DNA from: PFL42 sp963789825
GTDB lineage: Bacteria > Chloroflexota > Anaerolineae > Anaerolineales > E44-bin32
Length of the DNA: 64,000 nt
Reading direction: 5' to 3'
NCBI GenBank assembly: GCA_963789825.1
Contig: CAWBME010000006.1
Span: forward strand, 310,001-374,000
The notes beneath the pieces are model-generated. The model was not told the DNA's origin. It saw only the letters and a list, made by a program, of their open reading frames with translations, and made no database searches. Position 1 is the first letter of the stretch; the number at the start of each line of letters is the position of its first letter. Made by a program: the position numbers and the translations under genes. This document shows positions 44,080 through 52,924 of this stretch, piece by piece.

Positions 44080-45786
44080 TCAGGAGCCTGGGGTTGGGGT
44101 TGCCGACTCGGGCTGGGCGCTGCGGCGGGCAATCAGGTACCACTGGGCAATGTTGGCCAAGCGATCGCTGGCGTCGAAGAGCGGCCCGAGGGTGACCCCC
44201 TGGATGTCGCTGCGAATCGCCAGGGTGTAGACGGGGTGCGACAGCAACAGCGCCGGGACCTGGTCGCGGAAGCGGTGCTGGAAGCTCTCGTACAAGTCCG
44301 CCCGCCGCCCAAAGTCGGGCGTGGTGCGAGCTTGCTCGAGCCAGATCGAGATGTTGCGATCGGCGAACTCGGAGTAGTTCTGGCCGGTTTCTACCTGGGA
44401 GTCGTGCCAGAATGGATAGGGATCAGGGTCGGGCGAACGCATGAAGTTCAAGTCGGCCAGGGCGGCCTCGAACTCGCGGGGCTCGAGGTAGTCCTCAAGC
44501 AGCGCCTCGGCATCCACCGCCTCAAGGTCGACGCTGACGCCGATGGCTGCCCAGTACTGGCGCATCGCTTCGGCCAGCCGGGTGTGGCGCTCGTCGTCGG
44601 GGTGGACCAGGGTGAAGGCGAGCTGCAGGTCCTCCTTGGCTCGCACGTATTCGGGCGAGCCGGGGGTGGCGCCGGTGGGCAGCACCCAGCCGGCCTGCTC
44701 CAGTTGGTTGGCAGCTTGCGTTGGGTCGAAGTCCGGGCGGAGGCCGCTTTCCGAATAGGCCCACGTTCCGGGCAAGATCGGCCCGTCGGCCAGCAGCGCC
44801 TGGCTGGCGTCCACGCGGTCGATCATCGATTGCCGATTCAGGGCGTACAGCAGCGCCTGCCGCACTCGCTTGTCGGTAAGAAAGGTCTTCTCGGGGTGCT
44901 GGGTGTTCAGGTAGACCAGGCTGGCCATGGGCAGGCGGGCGGTGTGCAGGTTGACCCCCTCAGCCGAAAGCGCCTCGGCCAGAACCTCGCCCTCGAGGCC
45001 TCCCAATCCCTGGATCTCGCCTCGCTGGAGGGCTTCCCAGGCAGTCTCCTGTGAATCGTACACGCGGAACTCGACACGCTCCAGGTAGGGTGGTTGCAGG
45101 TAGTGATCGGGATTGGCCGTCAGGCTGACCCCGGTGATCTCCCCGGCCTCGGCCAGGAAACGATCGAAACGGAACGGGCCGGTTCCGACGGGTTGCAGGT
45201 TGAAGGGGTGATCGACGAGGTCCCCGGCGCTGACCCCGCGCAGCAGGTGTTCCGGCAACAGCGGCAGCGCCAGGTAGTCCATGAAGGGGGCGAAGGGTTC
45301 TGGCAGCTGAAACTGGACGTTGCGGTCATCGAGGCGGATGATGTTGATCTCCGCCCACAGGTCCTGCAGGTCGTCCGGGCCGGGATAGTCTTCATCCTGG
45401 AGCTTGGAGAAGGTGTAGATCACATCGTCAGCCGTGACGGGAATTCCGTCATGCCAGGTCGCATCCGGGCGGAGGGTGAAGGTGTAGAGGGTAGCGTCTG
45501 CCGAGACGGCCCAGCTCTCCGCCAGATCGGGTTGAGGAACGCCGCGGGAATCGAACCGGATCAGGCCCGAATACAGCAGGCGGTCGAGGTCGCGGTCCGG
45601 CGGGTTGGCGAAATCGAGCACGGGGTTGAGCCGCACGATCGAGCCGACCACGCCCTCGACGTACGAGCCGCCCTTCTGGGGCAGGAGCTCGGGCGTGCCC
45701 GGCTCAGGAGCCTGCTGCAGCAGCAGGGCGAGGATCAGGAGCAGACCCCCAATGGCGATCAGGATCTGCCAGCGGATTCTACGCAT
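44080..45786 (-). CDS. ABC transporter substrate-binding protein, family 5 (peptide/solute)
   Basis: A 568-residue extracytoplasmic binding protein. An N-terminal helix (about 6-24) has no lipobox cysteine, so it is an uncleaved anchor or a simple signal. The SBP_bac_5 signature lies at LNPVLDFANPPDRDLDRLLYSGLIRFD and LAESWAVSADATLYTFTLRPDATWHDGIPVTADDV; VRQALLYALNRQ and PDDERHTRLAEAM follow. Family 5 proteins bind peptides, nickel or sugars. No permease or ATPase genes adjoin it, so the ligand is unknown. It lies 40 nt after secG. Confidence 0.9.
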   Translation of the reverse strand: MRRIRWQILIAIGGLLLILALLLQQAPEPGTPELLPQKGGSYVEGVVGSIVRLNPVLDFANPPDRDLDRLLYSGLIRFDSRGVPQPDLAESWAVSADATLYTFTLRPDATWHDGIPVTADDVIYTFSKLQDEDYPGPDDLQDLWAEINIIRLDDRNVQFQLPEPFAPFMDYLALPLLPEHLLRGVSAGDLVDHPFNLQPVGTGPFRFDRFLAEAGEITGVSLTANPDHYLQPPYLERVEFRVYDSQETAWEALQRGEIQGLGGLEGEVLAEALSAEGVNLHTARLPMASLVYLNTQHPEKTFLTDKRVRQALLYALNRQSMIDRVDASQALLADGPILPGTWAYSESGLRPDFDPTQAANQLEQAGWVLPTGATPGSPEYVRAKEDLQLAFTLVHPDDERHTRLAEAMRQYWAAIGVSVDLEAVDAEALLEDYLEPREFEAALADLNFMRSPDPDPYPFWHDSQVETGQNYSEFADRNISIWLEQARTTPDFGRRADLYESFQHRFRDQVPALLLSHPVYTLAIRSDIQGVTLGPLFDASDRLANIAQWYLIARRSAQPESATPTPGS

Positions 45787-45825
45787 CGGTCGTTCGCGGG
45801 AAGCGAGGTGCCTGTGGGCGCAGCC

Positions 45826-46053
45826 TCAGGGCTGCGCCATGACGTTGGCCATCGAGAGGGTGAAGAACAGGACGCTCAGGACGATGGTGATGTAGAAGAT
45901 CATGCGCTCGAGGCCGCGGCGCTGGTGATAGCCGGACACCGAGAGATCGGCGCCGGTCAGGCCGCCCAGCCCAATGCCGCGGCTCTGCAGCAGGATCACG
46001 CCGACCAGGGCAATCGATACGACAATCATGGCGAGGTTGAGATACGTGGTCAA
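45826..46053 (-). CDS. secG: Preprotein translocase subunit SecG
   Basis: A 75-residue protein with two helices (about 5-22 and 50-70) joined by the glycine-rich loop SRGIGLGGLTGADLSVSGYHQRRG. This is standard SecG architecture, the non-essential booster of the SecYEG channel. TTG 46053 is the start, with GGAGG about 8 nt upstream; no ATG or GTG would fit. A promoter overlaps the end of prfB. Confidence 0.9.
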   Translation of the reverse strand: MTTYLNLAMIVVSIALVGVILLQSRGIGLGGLTGADLSVSGYHQRRGLERMIFYITIVLSVLFFTLSMANVMAQP

Positions 46054-46082
46054 CGAACCGCCTCCAAGGATGTCAAACGGTG

Positions 46083-46111
46083 ATTATACCAGCCTGCGCG
46101 CAAGGCTTCAA
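46083..46111 (-). promoter_or_regulatory. Promoter of secG, overlapping the end of prfB
   Basis: Minus strand TTGAAG (46111-46106), 17-bp spacer, perfect TATAAT (46088-46083). The -35 lies on the last codons of prfB. Confidence 0.7.
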
Positions 46112-47210
46112 GACGGGCTGACGCGCTCTGCGGAGCGCAGATAGGCCTCAATGAATCCGTCGAGTTCTCCGTCGAGCACGGCAGTGGTGTTGCCCATTTC
46201 GTGGCCGGTACGGTGATCCTTCACCATCTGGTAGGGATGGAGCACGTAGGACCGGATCTGGCTGCCCCACTCGGCCTTGACATGCTCGCCCTTGATCTTG
46301 GCCATCGCTTCTTCCTTCTGCTGGCGCTGCACCTCGCCCAGACGAGCGCGTAGCACGCGCATGGCGTTCTCCCGGTTCTGCGTCTGGGAGCGTTCGTTCT
46401 GGCAGGTGACGACCAGGCCGGTGGGGAGGTGGGTGATGCGAATGGCGGTCTCGTTCTTCTGGACGTTCTGCCCGCCGGCGCCGGCCGAGCGATACGTGTC
46501 GATGCGCAGGTCGGCGGGGTTGATGGTCACCTCATCCGACTGGTCAATCTGGGGAAGGATCTCCACCAGTGCGAACGACGTGTGCCGCCGGTGTGCCGAG
46601 TCGAAAGGCGACAGGCGCACCAGGCGGTGCACGCCGCGTTCTGCCTGCAGGTAGCCGTAAGCGTACTCACCGTCGATGGCGATTGTGGCGCTCTTGATCC
46701 CGGCCTCTTCGCCTTCGCTGCTGTCCAGCAGTTCAGCGGCAAAGCTCGATTGCTCCGCCCAGCGCAAGTACATGCGCAGCAGCATGGCGGCCCAGTCCTG
46801 CGAGTCGGTGCCGCCGGCGCCGGCGTGAATGGCCAGGATCGCGCTCGCCCTGGTCGTACCTGCCGGAGAGCATGGCCTCGGTCTCGCGGCGGTCGAGCTC
46901 GGCGCCCAGGGCAAGCACCTCCTTGGCCAGATCGTCGGCAAGTGCCGGGTCCTCGAGGGCGGCGAGCTCCAGCGCGTCAGCCAGACGCTGCTGCAGCGTG
47001 GCCAGGCTGGAGGTCAACTGGCGCAGGCCTGCGGCCTGACGCATCACCGTGCGTGCGTTGTCGGTGTCGTTCCAGAATCCGTCGGACTGGGCCGCAAGCT
47101 CGAGGCGTTGCAGTTCAGCCGTCTTGGTGGGGTAGTCAAAGACGCACCAGGAGCGTCTGGAGTTGGTCGTTGAGCTCCTGCAAGTCGGTCATCAATCCGT
47201 CGTGGGTCAT
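46108..47210 (-). CDS. prfB: Peptide chain release factor 2, with programmed +1 frameshift and one further frame break
   Basis: About 366 residues when both shifts are allowed. RF2 features are the SPF tripeptide in RLSPFDSAHRRHTSF that reads UGA/UAA, and the GGQ loop in SAGAGGQNVQKNETAIRITH. ATG 47210 starts a short zero frame that meets TGA at codon 25 (47138-47136) in CTTTGAC, the classical RF2 autoregulatory site; +1 slippage continues LDYPTKTAELQRLEL. A second break near 46848 (GACCAGGGCGAGCG) is not of that kind: removing one G gives YDQASAILAIHAGAGGTD. It lies downstream of ftsY. Confidence 0.92.
47136..47153 (-). promoter_or_regulatory. RF2 programmed frameshift signal
   Basis: The minus-strand sequence CTT TGA C (47141-47135) is preceded by CTGGTGCGT, whose GGTG is a weak SD-like element three bases before CTT. 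The stop is codon 25. RF2 shortage favours slippage to +1 and so raises RF2 synthesis. Confidence 0.88.
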
Positions 47211-47264
47211 GGCTGCATCCGCCTCCGGGCCGACGAATGATACTCCAGGTCAGGCCGCCGCGTG

Positions 47265-48159
47265 TCAGCTGAGCAAGGCGTCGACGAAGGGGGCCGCCTC
47301 GAAGGGGGCGAGGTCTTCGGGCGCCTCGCCGGTCCCGACGAAGGCGATGGGCAGGCCGAGCTGACGGCGGGCGGCGATGGCCACGCCGCCGCGGGCGGAA
47401 TGATCCAGCTTGGCCAGGATCAGGGCGGTGACGCCGGCAGCTGCGGAGAATGCCCGCGCCTGCTCGACGCCGTTCTGGCCGGTCGTGGCGTCCAGCACGA
47501 GGAACACCTGATGGGGGGCGCCAGGAACAACCTTGTGGGCCACTCGACCCAGCTTCTCGAGCTCGGTCATCAGGTTGTGCCGGGTGTGCATCCTGCCTGA
47601 GGTGTCGACGATCAGCAGGTCGGCCCTGCGGGCGATGGCGGCCTGGGCGGCCTCGTACACAGCGGCGCCAGGGTCGCTGCCCTGTGCCGCAGTGACACAA
47701 CCCACGCCCACCCGCGACGCCCACAGCTCCAGCTGAGGTCCTGCGCCATCCCGGAAGGTATCTGCCCCGCCGAGTAGGACCTGGCGGCCGCTGCGTGCCC
47801 AGTAGTAGGCGAGCTTGGCCGCCGAAGTCGTCTTGCCGCAGCCGTTGACGCCGACGACGAAGTGGACAGCCGGCGGCGGGGGAAAGGGGGGCAGGCCCGG
47901 GTGGTCCAGCAGCCCGATCAGGGATGCGCGCAGCCGGGCATGCAATTCGGACGTGCGTGTGACGCCGGTCTGCCGGGCATGGGTCTGGAGTTCACCCAGG
48001 ATCTGCAGGGTCGCATCGACGCCGATGTCGGCCTGGATCAGGGCCGCTTCGAGGGATTCCCAGTAGGCCGGGGTGAGCTCGGTATCCCCGAGCAGCGTCG
48101 CAACCCGCCCGAAAGTCGAGCGGCGCGTCTGCTCAAGTGTCGAGGCGCCAGTTGGTCAT
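47265..48159 (-). CDS. ftsY: Signal recognition particle receptor FtsY (frame break near the start)
   Basis: About 297 residues. The N domain (TRRSTFGRVATLLGDTELTPAYWESLEAALIQADIGVDATL) and the GTPase G domain (GVNGCGKTTSAAKLAYY; GGADTFRDGA; LLIVDTSGRMH; LILAKLDHSARGG) are clear. It docks SRP-ribosome complexes at the membrane. Two G motifs deviate: DTSGR replaces DTAGR and AKLD replaces TKLD. ATG 48159 (MTNWRLDT) hits TGA after eight codons, whereas the N-domain frame starts one base later (LEQTRRS), so one extra base near 48138 is likely; no other start codon exists in that frame. A -10 TACAAT lies 9 nt upstream. Confidence 0.85.
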
Positions 48160-48168
48160 CGTGCGGCG

Positions 48169-48174
48169 ATTGTA
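48169..48174 (-). promoter_or_regulatory. -10 box of ftsY (near-leaderless)
   Basis: Minus-strand TACAAT (48174-48169), 9 nt before ATG 48159, which agrees with the start chosen for ftsY. No good -35 is visible. Confidence 0.5.
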
Positions 48175-48275
48175 TCAGCCACGCGCAGCGCATAGCCACA
48201 GCCTGCGCGGCTATGCGAATCGCAAGGCGCCACGATGCGAGGAAAGAGGAGCGCTCCGTTTCGAAGGGCCTCGGC

Positions 48276-48338
48276 GGGGATCGAGGATGCGAAGTTCGGG
48301 AGACGGATTCGGAGTCCGCACTCCTACCTCGCCACTGT
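48276..48338 (-). pseudogene. Degenerate tRNA-Gln copy (oldest)
   Basis: Roughly 80% identical to the intact tRNA-Gln at 54235-54308, with matching blocks GACTCCGAATCCGT and CATCCTCGATCCCC on the minus strand. The anticodon triplet has become CCG, the T stem and acceptor cannot pair and three bases are inserted near the D arm. It cannot be a working tRNA. It lies just outside ftsY, at the edge of the accessory stretch. Confidence 0.65.
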
Positions 48339-48413
48339 GTGGGATCAAGTTGCCGCCAGTCAGCACTTCCTCGAGGAGCACAGAGGGTCTCAGCTGCGGC
48401 TGTGGCTGGCCGG

Positions 48414-48441
48414 TTGGCCCCCCTCGGAAAACCAGTAGACT
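48414..48441 (+). promoter_or_regulatory. Putative promoter of the lipoprotein gene
   Basis: TTGGCC (48414-48419), 16-bp spacer, TAGACT (48436-48441); TAGGAGG at 48481-48487 precedes GTG 48493. Confidence 0.5.
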
Positions 48442-48492
48442 ATGCTGGTCGGCCATGCTGCTTGGCACTTTGTCCTGTTCTAGGAGGCACCT

Positions 48493-50606
48493 GTGTATCG
48501 ATGGCTACCCATCGCCCTCCTCGGCGCCGCATGCCTCACCGCCTGCGACATCGCCGGCGCCGAGCTCAATACGGTGATCGAGCCAGACGGCTCGGGCCAG
48601 GTCGAACTCGCGGTTGGGACCCGACGCGACGAGGATGAGGAGAGAGCGCAGCGTCGGAATGCACGGCGGACGATTCGTGGCCTGGCGCCACCGCCCGGAC
48701 GGAGCAACGCGGCGACGAAGCCTGGTGCTTCATCCAGGCGCCAATGGGCAGCCTAGGCGAGCTGCGAGACTTCTACACTTCACTCTTCGCGGACGTGGCG
48801 CGCGTCCATTGCCTGGTGCTCGACGACGAGCGCCTGATCTACGACGTTGAGATTGTCCCCGACGAACCCCTCGAGCAATCGCCCGACGGGACCGCCGCGT
48901 ACTGGACGGTCATCGCCCCGGGCGTGATCGACTCAACCAATGCCGGGAGTGTGGAAGGCGCCCGATTGATCTGGTCGATTACAGGTCCGGATGACACGTT
49001 ACGCTTCCGCATCAACGCGCCGGAAGGCGAAGCCTGCCCGACGTCCACGGTTCGCCTGACGCTCTTCGTGAACGATGACGGCACCGGCACGGCGCGGCTT
49101 CAAGTCCCGCAGCGCGGCGACGACGACCTCGACGCCGCTTTGGCTGCCGGACTGCAATCTGCCGGCTGGTCGGTCGAGTTCGCCGACACTCACCTTGAGG
49201 CACGCCGCACCTGGGAGAGCGAGGAGACCTTCGCCGCTGTCCTGGGCTCCATCCCCGGGCTCGCCGGGGAACTGACGCTGACGTTGGACGAGGACGAGGT
49301 CACGCGGCAACGGGCCTTTGACCTGCGTGGCCGCCTGGACTTCTCCCGCTGGCCGGACAGCTGGCAAGACCCGACTGCCGAGGATCGCGTGGCGCCCTTC
49401 TTCTTCGACTACCTCCCAGCCGGCACGGTTGAGACGGTCAGCGGCGGCTGGACCACGCCTGGACCGCTTACCCTCGTCTACGCCGGCGAAGGTCCGGCCA
49501 GCATCCCTCTGCGGGCCGTCAGTGTCTTGCAGCCCGAACTCGCAGTCGAGGTGGATCCAGAGTCGACGGCGGCGTTGATCGACGAGCTGAGCGAGGAGTT
49601 CGTACAGGAGATCCCTGTGGGTCAGGTGCAAACGGATCCTTCGTTCATCCAGAGCGTCCTGGGCGTCGTGTTCGCGCCGGGGACGGTCAACAACATGACC
49701 AACTGGACGACCTTTGCCTGCGGCGACTACCAGACACGCGTGATCCAGTGGCTCGATTCCATGCGCACCGACCCCGACCCGACGGCGCGCGCCCGGCTGG
49801 CCGGCATCGACTATGGGCCGATCCAGGCCTACGCGGGAGGGCATCAGGCGGTGGTCGTATTTCCACGCGGCACCGACTGGCGCGAAACCGGAACCGTTCT
49901 CGATCCGTGGCCCAACCAGCGCCCGGAAGTGTGGACGATGAAGCGCTGGACCGACCGGTTCACCTGGGGGGTGGACGTCGGCGAGGGCGCGGGGCAGTAC
50001 CCGCACCTGATCGGCCTTCCTTCGCACTACGCCGGCACGGAGATCCCGCCCCAACGGCTGCATCCGCGCCGCATCGCCGTCAACTCGCCGGTGGCGGTGC
50101 TGGTCGTGGCTGCCGATGGGCGGCGGGTGGGGGATGCTCGCGGATGGAGAGTTCGTGTACGAGATCGATGGCGCCGATTTCTACCCGACCCGCGCGGCGG
50201 CGGAGAATACCAGTGGTACTTCGGCCTGCCGGAAGGCTCTTACCAAGTCCATCTGACCGGTACCGGCAACGGCGAGGTGCACGTCTTGGTCGGCGACGAG
50301 CAGGGGCGGCTGGTGACCTATGGCCCGCAGGCCATCACCGAGGCGGAGACGGCGGTCCTCGAGGTCGATCCGGTCAGCATACAGACACCCTTGGCCTTGC
50401 CGCGTGGGAAGGCGGCTGCGCTGGTCGTGACCGAGGAGAACGCGGCTTCGTTCGACTTCGGAGACCCGCTCCCGGAGACATCCGGGCGTCCGGCTGCGCT
50501 GGTCCGCGGGATCTACCTTGGGCTGCTTGGGCTGGCATGCCTGGTCCCGACCGGGGCCCTGCTGGTTGTCGTGACGCTGCGCCTCACCAGGCGCGGCGCG
50601 AAGTAG
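48493..50606 (+). CDS. Large extracytoplasmic lipoprotein with C-terminal membrane helix (several frame breaks)
   Basis: About 703 residues when joined. The signal peptide ends in a lipobox LTAC (Cys about 18) and is followed by LNTVIEPDGSGQVELAVG, similar to LppM-type lipoproteins. The large middle part has no recognised domain; a last helix (about IYLGLLGLACLVPTGALLVV) and RRGAK close it. Breaks are seen near 48640 (a base missing; SECTADDSWPGATART continues), and near 50125 and 50200 (a compensating pair; the segment between reads MLADGEFVYEIDGADFYP). It might be a decaying gene, but similar errors hit essential genes here. Function unknown. Confidence 0.65.
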
Positions 50607-50811
50607 GCACGGCGCGCGGCAGCCACTCGTTGATGCCCTTCTCAACATGCCGGCCTACACTGCGGGGGGCCATTGCTGCGCCCTCCCGCTCCCGAGCGCT
50701 TGCCCTGCAGCGGCAGTATCGCCTCCGGCAATTCCGTTGGCGACTGCTGCGTTTCAAGTACGCTGTTGTCCTACGATCCGTCTGCTAGGTTCATCAGCGG
50801 CGGTGGCTGCA

Positions 50812-51096
50812 TCAACTCACCAGCTCGAAGCTGAGTTGATGGTCCATTGCTCGATGAAGAGTCTGAACCGGCTTCAGAACCACGCGTTTCCCTTGGGCCT
50901 TGAGCGAAAGATCGGCCGCTTCGTCGACTACTACAACCACCAGCGGTACCATGAGTCGCTGGGCAACGTTACGCAGGCGGATGTCTGGTTCGGGAGGGTC
51001 AAGAAGGTTCCGTCGAGACGCGAGGAGATCAAGTCCCAGACGACGCTGGCGGCGCGGCGCCGTCAGCACATGCAGTCGCTGATGCTGACCGCCTGA
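50812..51096 (+). pseudogene. Remnant of an IS3-type transposase (integrase core C-terminus)
   Basis: Only the last 94 codons of a DDE transposase remain: FVDYYNHQRYHESLGNVTQADVWFGR is the hallmark C-terminal motif, followed by the basic RREEIKSQTTLAARRRQHMQSL end. The DD part and the catalytic core upstream are gone, and no inverted repeats are found. It lies directly upstream of the palindrome and the second tRNA-Gln copy, so it marks past mobility in this stretch. Confidence 0.8.
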
Positions 51097-51183
51097 CCGT
51101 CGAGGATGTGGAAGTGGGTCTCAACTTGGAGCCCCGTCTGGTCTCACTCTTGCCAGCACGATACGTTCGTATGAAGACAGGAT

Positions 51184-51209
51184 GCGCACCCTCCAGCTGG
51201 AGGGTGCGC
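51184..51209. repeat. Perfect 26-bp palindrome
   Basis: GCGCACCCTCCAG (51184-51196) is followed immediately by its exact reverse complement (51197-51209). It touches the left end of the tRNA-derived direct repeat at 51204. It could be a hairpin terminator for the tRNA-like copy, an IS end or a recombinase binding site. Confidence 0.85.
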
Positions 51210-51279
51210 CCGCACAGCTGGCTGGGGGTCGAGGATTCGAACCTCGGCATACGGATCCAGAGTTCGCTGTCCTACCACT
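51204..51279. repeat. tRNA-derived direct repeat, left copy (candidate att site)
   Basis: These 76 bp match 54220-54295 in the same orientation with four mismatches. They cover the 3' part of tRNA-Gln and 15 bp beyond it, the usual extent of a tRNA attachment site. The two copies bracket the receptor-like kinase genes. Confidence 0.75.
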
Positions 51280-51290
51280 GGAAGAACCAG
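51219..51290 (-). pseudogene. Degenerate tRNA-Gln copy
   Basis: The 3' half is nearly identical to the intact tRNA at 54235-54308, including TTCGAAT and the ACCCCCA-G-CCA end, but the 5' acceptor strand reads TGGTTCT and pairs poorly, and the anticodon stem has an A-C mismatch. The anticodon triplet CTG is kept. It is unlikely to be processed to a working tRNA. Confidence 0.75.
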
Positions 51291-51889
51291 ATTGGTTTGA
51301 GGCTGAGGGAGCGGCTGGAGCCCGCAGCGCACGCGCGAGTCCGTTGGTTGTTGGTAGACAAACCCGGGAACAGATGCGGCCGGATTGCGGCGGATCTTCC
51401 GGGGAGGATATGTGGCCAGGAGGGGCGTCACCCGGACGAGGCGCGCCGGCTGATTCGACCTCCGGTTGTCGGTGATTCGTGGTTCTTGAGGTGTGGTTGT
51501 TCCTCAAGCCTGGCTGTGACGCCAGACTTCCGGTCTTGATGCACTTGGCGTCTACTCAATGAAGCTTGAGACCGCGACTCGCCCAGAGTGCGGAATCCAC
51601 GCAGGCCCGGGGCCAGGCACCGGATGCACCAAGCCCCGTCTGTTCCCATGGATGAAGGACCCGTCGACGGCAACGTGGATTCTGGTATCCGCGATGGGCC
51701 ACCTTTCTGGCGAAAGCCGGCAATCCCGCGACTTGGGCGAAGGATGGGATCATCGGATTGGGTCAGGGCGTGGACTTGCGGCGCCAAGCGCGGACACCCG
51801 TGCAGGAATGCCAGGGGTAGTTCCAAGCCCCGGCCTGTCGGTCCGACGCAGATGGGTCTCTTGGGCGTTTCCGAAGTGGGTCGTGCTGC
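51291..51889 (+). other. Gene-poor stretch inside the accessory region
   Basis: No gene is supported: the open frames have no ribosome sites and no family likeness. Two short hairpins stand side by side at 51485-51508 (CTTGAGG / CCTCAAG) and just after (CTGGC / GCCAG). Confidence 0.5.
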
Positions 51890-52924
51890 CTACTTCCTCG
51901 TCAGCGTCACAGTGTTGAAGTAAAGGTCGCGGTCTGGTGTCCAGATGCGGAGATCGGCGTCGAAGTTCTGGCACCCTCCGAAGTGGGCGTCGGGCAGATC
52001 GATTGTGGCGGTCTTCCATTTGCCGCTATTGGTCAATCCGATGTAACGCGTCTTCTTGTAGCAGGAATTGAGGTCACTGCCACCGGAGTCGTAGTCGATG
52101 CCGAATCCGAATTCATCGCCCATGCCCTGGTCAAAGTACTCGATGGTGGCACTGACGGGCTCATTCCCCGCCGGGAGGAATGCGTCGTCAACCTGGAAAT
52201 AGATGTAGCGAGAATCGGACCCATTGGTCATGGTGGCCCGACCCTCTTGGCCGCCGATCTTCGCGGGAGCCGTTACCCCGTCACCAAGCTCGACGGCAAC
52301 CTGCGTGAGCCCATTGGACCTGTTAGCCGGCCCAAGATCGGTGGACACCTCGCGTATCTCCATCAGGCTAACTGCTGGGACTTCAAGACGAAACGGGTTC
52401 GTGCCTTCCGACACGGCAACGGAGATAGGGCTTTCCCCCAAGGTGTTCATCACCTCAACCTTCGTGGAGCCGAGGGCGCCCTTGTCGACATCGAGAACCA
52501 GCGCCTCGCCATCCTCCAGGCCCGATAGACCTACGACTACCATCATACTCACTGACTGTGCGCCCCCTGCCTGCGCAATCGGCATCCACAGCCACAGCGC
52601 GCCGTCCTTGTACTCCGCACGGCTGGCGTTCTCACTGGCCCAGATGACGGCCGGCTCCCCGTCCGCTCCGCTGACCAGGCGGAGCATGGTCCAGTCGGAT
52701 GATGTTTCTATCCAAATCCGAGCGGCATAGGGTGCGGCAGGTGTGTCCGACGTCGTTGGGCGAGGTGCTGGGCTTGAGGCCGGTGAAGATGCGGCCGTCT
52801 CCTCTGGCCGATAGGCAAGGGAGATCCCTCCCGCTGCCATCAGCCCCAGCAGCACGACAGCAGAGGCCCACCACACCCAGCCTGGCACACGCCTCTTACG
52901 GCGCCGACGGCGCGATCGCCCCAT
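51890..52924 (-). CDS. Membrane-anchored putative sensor domain protein, likely the outer half of the adjacent kinase
   Basis: A 344-residue reading. It begins with a basic cluster (RSRRRRRKRR), one helix (about 15-37, GWVWWASAVVLLGLMAAGGISL) and a Ser/Pro/Thr linker; the rest is beta-rich, with a C-terminal segment (RATMTNGSDSRYIYFQVDD, then GWKTATIDLPDAHF-like) resembling carbohydrate-binding sandwich folds. The start overlaps the kinase stop by 29 nt in another frame. Because basic cluster plus helix normally follows a kinase domain in receptor kinases, the two readings are probably one gene split by an extra base near 52915. No ligand can be named. Confidence 0.6.
   Translation of the reverse strand: MGRSRRRRRKRRVPGWVWWASAVVLLGLMAAGGISLAYRPEETAASSPASSPAPRPTTSDTPAAPYAARIWIETSSDWTMLRLVSGADGEPAVIWASENASRAEYKDGALWLWMPIAQAGGAQSVSMMVVVGLSGLEDGEALVLDVDKGALGSTKVEVMNTLGESPISVAVSEGTNPFRLEVPAVSLMEIREVSTDLGPANRSNGLTQVAVELGDGVTAPAKIGGQEGRATMTNGSDSRYIYFQVDDAFLPAGNEPVSATIEYFDQGMGDEFGFGIDYDSGGSDLNSCYKKTRYIGLTNSGKWKTATIDLPDAHFGGCQNFDADLRIWTPDRDLYFNTVTLTRK

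Noticed and set aside
47136..47141. A sequence error as the cause of the first prfB frame change
   Set aside because: The CTTTGAC site, its position at codon 25 and the +1 direction match the known RF2 recoding signal; the other break at 46848 does not and is treated as an error.
48276..48338. A functional tRNA-Arg (CCG) on the minus strand
   Set aside because: The anticodon stem looks sound, but the T arm and acceptor cannot pair and bases are inserted near the D arm. Sequence likeness shows a decayed tRNA-Gln copy.
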